Source: Xylocopa sonorina
Lineage: Eukaryota; Arthropoda; Insecta; Hymenoptera; Apidae
DNA length: 64,000 nt
Direction of reading: 5' to 3'
Assembly: GCF_050948175.1 (NCBI RefSeq)
Contig: NW_027490173.1
Coordinates: 558,001-622,000, forward strand
In this document: piece by piece, positions 57,448-64,000 of the stretch
Numbering within the stretch: the stretch's first letter is position 1
How the letters are laid out: every line of letters starts with the position of its first letter
The notes under the pieces: model-generated
Told to the model about the DNA's origin: nothing
Databases searched by the model: none
What the model saw: the letters and a program-made list of their open reading frames with translations, nothing else
Translations under genes and position numbers: made by a program

Positions 57448-57968
57448 GATTCATTGTCTGCCCTACACCAGGACGGTGATCAGGCGTGCTTCCTCATCTA
57501 GACGGGTATACGCGACGGAATCTACCATCTAACAACTAGTTACTCCCACCTCACTGAAAGGGGCGATGGAAAAATCCAGATGTGCCGCGGCGCCTTTCCC
57601 AGCGGGCGAGTCCTTCAGCTACTCCGTCGGAGAGGACGAATCCTAACCGCCGGAGCACCTACGGGGAACCTCGGGGAGGCGAACTCGCTACGTATACGCG
57701 AACACGCTCACTCTGACCCTTTTTGAATTAGGATGCATCAGTTTGGCCAAATTTATAGATGATCCAGACTGCCAGCCCAGTCTATTCATGTTTGCCCTAC
57801 GAAAGTGTCTCGGACTAGCTTGAGCAAATCGATAATGCACCAAACCTCCGAGTCCAGTTTAATTCGATAACCCCAGAGCCCCGTTAGCCACCGGGCAAGC
57901 CCGGCGCCCAGGTTCCACCACGAGGAAGTGGGGATGGGTACTTCCTGGACACCCAGGTTCTGGAACCC
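57448..57968 (-). mobile_element. 521-bp insertion at the same target as the block B element
   Basis: On minus it starts GGGTTCCAGAACCTGGGTG and ends GGCAGACAATGAATC. The target duplication TGTTTGATTTTTCT (minus sense) is at 57969-57982 and 57434-57447. The content differs from the 593-bp element that sits at the identical target in block B (19912-20504); only the leading G-rich start is alike. It may be a different non-autonomous element of the same insertion class. No coding sequence. Confidence 0.7.
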
Positions 57969-58007
57969 AGAAAAATCAAACATTCAATTTCAATTCCAGA
58001 ATACAAC

Positions 58008-59604
58008 TGTGACGTCCGCCGAACCTCCCGGTACCTCCTACACCCCCCGGCAGAGCCGCATACAGCGTCTGCCGCCATTGCAGAGACGAACATACCGATA
58101 CACGGTAACACAGTCTGATCACCGAACTAAGGCAGCCACCCTCGCACCAAGGAGTTGAACCACACGATCGCTCCTCGACGCGCATACGTCAGACAGTTGG
58201 AGCAGACACGAACCATAGCTTCCGCACGAGGACCATTTCACGCACCACGATGGTCGCCCGCAGTTACGCACACATATTCGTATTATACTCATGTCTATAA
58301 CCAAGCGAATTCTAGTATTTAAGCATACGGCACTCTATGTACAAACAGGACGCAACACACAAGTATAGCGTAAGTCATTTCATGTGTAATCATAATTTTA
58401 GAAAGCGTATTATTCATAATTAGAGCCGCGCCAGCTCACGCCGGTCGCGCACGTCTCACCACGACCGTCCGCACCATCGCGAGTGTCGAGCGTCCGCCCC
58501 ACTCCAAGGCCTAGCGACTCGCGTTCCCGCGCGATCCGAGGAGGTCGCTGATCCGCGAGTCAACGGAGAGATCAAGCCCAGCGCTCGATGAGTATAGATC
58601 GATCCAAGCGCTCATCGCGACCGTACCTATCATGCCTCCGGGCCTTACTCCACCTCACTTGAAGATGTTTGCTATTTCGGTACTATTTTAACTCAGAATT
58701 CAAGTTGCTATTTCCAATTCTAACTTTAATTTTATTCTAAATCAATGATTCTAGTACTTAGTCATTCTTAGCATAGGGCAGTAAAGTGTAAGCTTAGGTT
58801 TTACTTAGAATATATTTTATTTTTACCAGTATTTACAATCTCTCATTATTCTCGAAGCATTCCTTGCCTTATATTAAATTAAATTCATTACGATACGAAG
58901 TTTTTCACGAGTTCACGCGTCTTCCAAAATCATTCAAGGAGTTCTGACCATTAGTCACGCGTAGTTACCGACCAGTTAGAGTGGCCCTCCGCTTAGCTGC
59001 ACCAATCCACAGTTCGACTAAGGAGAACATATCCATCGTTTTCCATATCTCTGTATCGGCAAACTAGAGCGGTCCCCTCCGCTAGTGGATCCGTATCTGG
59101 TGTTTTGGAATCTGATTTGAATGCGCTTTTCCGCTATGAATAAACGAACTCGACGCGTGGGAAGGAAGAACTTCCCGCATTCTCCAGTGCGCGAATACGT
59201 AGATACAAGCAGTTACTTCATCGTCGACTACTGTTCCGTCTCATCTCCTGCTGTCTGCCGACCGGACAGCCTTTCTGCATCGCCGCCTCCGTCCCCGATC
59301 CGCACCAGAGATCAGCCTGCCTGGGTACTCGTTCCATTGTCGATTCCGCCTCACAGCCCATACGCAGGGTCCATACAGGGGAAGATCCTCGCCGACGACG
59401 ATACCTGGAACGAGGTTAGTAATTAGCGGTTTCCAAGATTTCGAAAGTAAATCCCCTTTTTTATATACTTCCTTCCGTGACTTTCGCGCAGTTTTCCGCG
59501 TTCCAAAGAGAACCCGGTCTTCGACGCAATTGTGCGAGCCGAACCGCTCGAGGCTGCGTGTTACTCCGAAAACCGGTTAATTTTCCGCGACCCGAGACGT
59601 GACA
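58008..59604 (-). mobile_element. Solo LTR, block C copy (1597 bp)
   Basis: On minus it starts TGTCACGTCTCGGG at 59604 and ends GCGGACGTCACA at 58008. It is about 300 bp longer than the block B copy because it keeps a GC-rich segment (59190-59580) reduced in B. The flanks GATA and GTTG (minus sense) are decayed versions of the GATG duplication. The open frame at 59121-59426 is inside the LTR and not a gene. Confidence 0.75.
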
Positions 59605-59984
59605 TATCTATAAGAGGTAAAATATTTGGAAAACTTTAATTATAGTCTTCAATGCAAGCAGTTGGACAGTATTTCAATTTTTAAGAAAATTGATGAAAGT
59701 CAACCATTTTCAAATGGTCAGGATCTTTGCTGTTTGAGCACTAAGTGACTAACAATTAACTGCATAAATTTCAGGTTTATGAACATATTAATTAAAGCTT
59801 ATGCAGACCCGTTTATAACCGAGTTACTAAATAATAATCAACACTTAGTAATCATTTAAGAACTTAAACGATTACACCTCGCATACATATAAAAATATTG
59901 AAAACGTGAAGTGTAAGTGGTTTATCAAAAATTCTTCTAAAAGTACGGACGAAGCCAGTAAGTGTCTTTGTTGAAGTAAGCAAG
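59605..59984. other. Block C edge, AT-rich
   Basis: Inverted match to 18200-18574. Nothing coding. Confidence 0.5.
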
Positions 59985-60983
59985 TTCTAACGTTTTAAGC
60001 AGCGCGATGGCCCTTATCTGCCTACGTTTCATAGCAAGTAAGTTCTGAAGTTCTATGAAATATGAATGAGTTCTCAAATTCTCAGTTCAACATTTAAAAT
60101 TATGTATGTTCTATATATTTATGTTAAGTTTTGGTCCCTATCAGTTTATACGATTCAGAGTACGTAAGATGCAAAGTTCTATGCAACATGATTTCGCTTC
60201 GGATTTCTGCGTTCGATAGTAGGCACTTTCTAAATCTCCATGCAACGCGATGAAACTTCACAGTCCTACGTTTCAAAGTAATTCCTAAAGTTCCACGAAA
60301 AGGGATGTCGCATATGAGTGTCTACACGTCAGAGTAAGTAGCTAATAACAAATATTTTGTGCTACAAGATGGTGCTTCCCATTTCTACGCTTCAAAGCAA
60401 GTATGTAATGTTCTATGCATCGCATTATGTTTACCTGCTTCTACACTTTAGAATAATGTGAATGCTCTAATTCCCTGCAACGTAATGGCCCTACATAGTG
60501 TCTACGTTTCAGAGCAATAGTCTTCCTATGCTCCATGCAATGCGATGGCGCATCTCATTTCAACGTTACAAAGTAAGTAAGCTTGTAACATTCTATGCAT
60601 TGCATTATGCTTATTTGCTACCACACTCCAAACGAATGTGAATTCTACAGTTTCAAGCAACGAGATGGTGCTTCACAATGTCTGCATTTTAAAACAATAG
60701 AATTCTAATGCTCCATGGAATGCAATGGCGCATCTCATTTAAATGTTCCGAAATAAGTAGGTTGCAATCTTCTATGCACAGCAATATACCGATCTGCTTC
60801 TATATTTCAAAAGAAAGTGATATCTATAGTTCCTTGCAACGGGATGGTGTTTCAGTGTCTGCGTTTTGAACGAGCAGAGTTCTAATGCATTATGCATCGC
60901 GAAGGTGCATATCATTTCAACGCTTCAAAGTAATTAGGTTGTAATGTCTTATGTATCACATTATGCCTATCTGCTACTACGCT
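59985..60983 (-). repeat. 178-bp satellite, reverse
   Basis: The first 165 bp belong to the B/C duplication. The following monomers (GGCGCATCTCATTTCAACG, ATTATGCTTATTTGCT) are of the common type. It ends in the TTAA target of piggyBac 4. Confidence 0.85.
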
Positions 60984-60987
60984 TTAA

Positions 60988-62376
60988 CACGTTGACGCCG
61001 GCGCGGATATTCGCTGTCCGTTCCGTGGGACGGCGTTTCAACTAGCGGTCCGTCCCGTGGGGCGGCGCGGCACCGAATTGTGCTGTTCAATGTGAAGAGT
61101 TTTTTCCTCGTCGGCGCGATGCATTCCTTGCGCCTTAGTTTTCGTCAATACATACCGGGTAAGCGACACAAGTACGGTATAAAATTGTACAAACTCTGCC
61201 TTCCGGACGGATATACATATAATATGCACATTTATTCGGGAAAAAATGAAACTAGAATTGCAAAAACCCATGCACATGATGTAGTCATGAAATTGATAGG
61301 AGATTTATTATTCAAGGGCCGAATTTTATTTACTGATAGCTTTTATACAAGTATTCCACTAGCAGAAGATCTCCTCAGCAAAAGAACATATATTTGCGGT
61401 ACAATAAAAATAAATAGAAAATTTCTACCACCACAGGCTAAGCAAAAACAGAAACGGGGTGACATCATCGCTCTGCAAAATCGGAGCGGCGTAAAATTTT
61501 TAAAATAGACTGACAAAAGACCCCTGTGCATGATAACCACTTGTAAATCTCATAATTGCGTCCTTATTCGTGGCAAGGATGACAAGATAAAACCTGATAT
61601 AGTTTTTTCTTATAACAGTGTAAAAAAGGGAGTCGATATATCGGACCAAATGTGTTCATACTATAATAATTTACGGAAAACGGTAAAATGGTACCGAAAA
61701 GTTGTAATAGAACTAATATGCGGGACCTCATTAGTAAATGCGTGGTATATACATAGAAAGTGGGGAACTAAACGCTACAAAATTTTAAAATTTAGGGAAA
61801 AAATTATTGATTATTTATTGATAAGTGAGAATCCCCCAAGTAATGAAATAATAGTTAGACGTAGTAAACATTTTTTAAGTTCGCACCAAGGACCCGCGAG
61901 GAAGATGAGGAAAAGGTGCAAAGAGTGTTACAAACGCTTAACAAATCTAAAAGGTACAAAGTACGCCACAAATAAAACAAAAAAAGTTACGACCTTTTGT
62001 AGCAGTTGTCCGGATAAGCCAACACTTTGTTTAGAATGTTTTAAAAAATTGCATCGGTAATATAAGTAGTTATATTTTGTTATTTTTTATGTATTGATTA
62101 TTATAAGTTATGTATATTGTGTTAAATGTTTGATTATAAGGTAGAAATGTTAATGTATAATGTTAAATCAATAAAATAACATTTTATGCAACGTATTTTT
62201 TGATATACAAACGTGGACCATCGGTGATGCATACCGCCGCACGGAACAATTCAGCGTGACCCATCGGTGATGCATGCCGCCCCACAGAACAATCTAGCAT
62301 GGGCCACCGGTGGGTCACGCCGCCTCATGGAACAGACAAGCATGGGCCACCGGTGAGTCATGCCGGCGTCAACGTG
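60988..62376 (+). mobile_element. piggyBac 4, complete ends, internally deleted (1389 bp)
   Basis: Terminal inverted repeats CACGTTGACGCCGGC (60988-61002) and its exact complement (62362-62376). TTAA lies at 60984-60987 and 62377-62380, the piggyBac target. The right subterminal region has about four tandem units of 50 bp (CCATCGGTGATGCATACCGC, GGGCCACCGGTGGGTCACG); the left has shorter G+C-rich units (CCGTCCCGTGGG). The satellite resumes at once on both sides. With both ends intact it could be mobilised if a matching transposase existed, but its own gene is defective. Confidence 0.92.
61080..62060 (+). pseudogene. piggyBac transposase 4, N-terminal deletion and one nonsense codon
   Basis: 61080-61508 reads LSFRQYIPGKRHKYGIKLYK, then TYNMHIYSGKNETRIAKTHA, LLFKGRILFTDSFYTSIPLA (second catalytic aspartate in TDSFY), YICGTIKINRKFLPPQAK and GVKFLK, then TAG. 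In the same frame it continues TDKRPLCM, and 61530-62060 reads GVDISDQMCSYYNNLRKTVK (third aspartate) with a C-terminal zinc-binding cysteine cluster (CKECYKRL, CSSCPDKPTLCLECF). Only the TAG at 61506-61508 interrupts about 325 codons. The family is usually near 580 residues; the first half, with the first aspartate, is deleted. AATAAAATAAC near 62170 is a likely polyadenylation signal. Confidence 0.92.
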
Positions 62377-62380
62377 TTAA

Positions 62381-62959
62381 AGGAATGTGAATCTTACATT
62401 TGCTTGTATCGGGATGGTAATTCATGGTATCTGCTTTTCAAACCAATAGATCTCTAATACTTTATGCATCGCGAGGTCGCACATCATTTCAGCGCTTCAA
62501 AGTAAATAGGTTGTAATGTTCTATGCATCGCAATCCTCTCATTTGCTTCTATGCTTCAAAAGAATGTGAATCCCTCATCACTCCCTTGCAACGGGGTGGT
62601 TTTTCATAGTGTCGTCGTATCAGAGGAATATATTTCTAATGCTTCATGCATCGCGATGGCCCATGTCATTCCAACGTATCTAGATAAGTAGAAAGTAATG
62701 CTACATACGTCGCATTATGCATACCTGCTACAACGCTACAAAGGAATGTGAACTCTACAGTACCCTGCAACCAGATGGCGACTTGCAGTATCTTCGATGC
62801 AACGCAGTAGGGTTGTATTGCTCTATGCAATGCGATGGCTTCCGACGTTACAAAGTAAGTAAGCAATAACGTTCTGTGCATCGCATTATGCTTATCTGCT
62901 TCTACAATTCAAAGGAATGTGGATTATACAGTTGCGTGAAACGGGAGAGAGAACGTTAT
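62381..62959 (-). repeat. 178-bp satellite, reverse
   Basis: About three reverse monomers directly after the right TTAA of piggyBac 4, continuing the interrupted block at 59985-60983. Confidence 0.85.
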
Positions 62960-64000
62960 TGTTCTGAGAGGTAAATACTACGAAGCGCCATTCCGTTGCA
63001 TAAAACTGAAGAATTCATGGTCGTTTAAAGTATGAAAGCAGAAAACAATATTTCTGCGAATGGAAGATTACAACATACTTACTTCGAACCATTGCAACGG
63101 GATGCGCTTCCGCATTACAAGGAGCATTAGAACTCTATTACATTCACTCGTAGACATTCCGGAGCGCCATACCGTTGCATGAAACAGTAGAATTCACATT
63201 CCGCTGAGGTGTACAAGCAGAAAAGCATAGTACTGTGCATTGAACATTACAGCTTACGTACTTTGAAACGTTGAAACGAATTGCGCCATCGCATTGCGTG
63301 GAAAATTTGAACACCATGGATTTGACATGCAGATAAATTGAAGTGTCATCCCGTTGCATAGAACTGTAGAACTCACATTCTTTTGAAGTATAGATGCATA
63401 TAAGCATAATGCTGTACGTAGAAGATTACAGCTGAATTACATTGTAACGATTAAATTAGATGCGTCATTGCATTGCATGGAACAGCGTAACACCACTGCA
63501 TTGACACGCAGACATTATGGGGCGCCATCCATTTGCAATGGACTGTATAATACATATTCTTTTGAACAGTAAAAGCAGATAAGCATAAGCTATGCATAAA
63601 AGATTGCATCTTCCTTTTTTTGAAACTTTGAAGTGAGTTGCGATCGCATTGCATAGAGTATTAGAACACCGTTGTACTGTTATAGTAGTTATAGTATACT
63701 GTTATATAGACACTATGAAGCAACAACCCGATACATGGAACTGTAGAATTAACATACATTTGAAATCTAGAAGCAGATATGTATAAAGCTATGCATAGAA
63801 TGTTACTGTTTACTCAGTTTGAAGCGCTGAAATGAGATGCGACATCGCATTGCATGGAGAAATAGGATTTTATTCTAGTGATACGCAGGCACTGTGACGC
63901 ACCATCCCCATTCATGGAACTGTGGAATCCACATTGTTTGGAAGTGTAGATGCACATAAGCGTAATGCTATGCATAGAAGATTGCAGCTTACTTACTTTG
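62960..64000 (+). repeat. 178-bp satellite, forward
   Basis: About six forward monomers, running off the window end. A small extra TATAGTAGTTATAGTATAC patch is near 63680-63700. The strand flip at about 62960 has no element between the two senses. Confidence 0.9.

Noticed and set aside
59121..59426. 101-codon open frame, proline/serine-rich
   Set aside because: It falls within the LTR of block C, and the block B copy has lost this DNA.
2241..64000. CRISPR-like array
   Set aside because: The 178-bp repeat is a diverged satellite without short identical repeats and unique spacers; the genome is eukaryotic.
1..64000. tRNA or rRNA genes, or tRNA-derived SINEs
   Set aside because: No B-box (GGTTCGANNCC) with matching A-box and acceptor pairing, and no rRNA-like stretch was found by eye.

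Overview
The window looks like eukaryotic repeat-rich heterochromatin, most likely from an insect. No intact cellular gene, rRNA or tRNA gene is visible. The matrix is a satellite with a period of about 178 bp, present in both orientations (about 17 blocks, roughly a quarter of the window). Decayed transposable elements are inserted into and between the blocks: Ty3/gypsy elements and solo LTRs, four piggyBac-family elements or remnants, an R1-clade-like non-LTR retrotransposon remnant in three copies, a probable Helitron 5' end, and unclassified insertions. An insect is suggested by the piggyBac families and by degenerate TTAGG/TTAGGTTGGG-like tracts beside the R1-like remnant; the species cannot be told from sequence alone.

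Layout. 1-2240: deletion derivative of a Ty3/gypsy element ending in its 3' LTR. 2241-3465: satellite. 3466-10430: block A, made of an RT-less R1-like remnant, TTAGG-like tract, minisatellite and AT-rich unique-looking DNA. 10430-11230: Helitron-like 5' end. 11245-14646: satellite. 14647-18005: two LTR-like sequences in opposite orientation flanking satellite. 18006-31310: block B, on the minus strand. 31310-32479: satellite. 32480-34837: piggyBac 1. 35255-39799: nearly full Ty3/gypsy element on the minus strand with both LTRs and a 4-bp target duplication. 39804-40673: satellite. 40678-43902: piggyBac 2 and piggyBac 3, the latter carrying a 255-bp insertion that contains a hammerhead ribozyme. 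43903-46480: satellite. 46480-48025: fragment D and unidentified DNA. 48571-60150: block C. 60988-62376: piggyBac 4 with terminal inverted repeats and TTAA duplications. The rest is satellite.

Blocks B and C are inverted copies of one segment of about 11.5-13 kb; block A is a partial third copy in the same orientation as C. Since all three carry the same R1-like remnant lacking reverse transcriptase, they were most likely copied as DNA segments rather than by retrotransposition. Insertions present in one copy and absent from another give empty sites that date them: one solo LTR predates the B/C split; another in B, another in C and the 630-bp element in A came later.

The most notable objects are: (1) a complete hammerhead ribozyme, with helix III open and two hairpin loops sharing an exact 8-base complementarity, in a short hairpin-bounded insertion; (2) the satellite monomer, which is itself a trimer of diverged subunits of about 60 bp; (3) two unrelated insertions occupying exactly the same 14-bp target site in blocks B and C.
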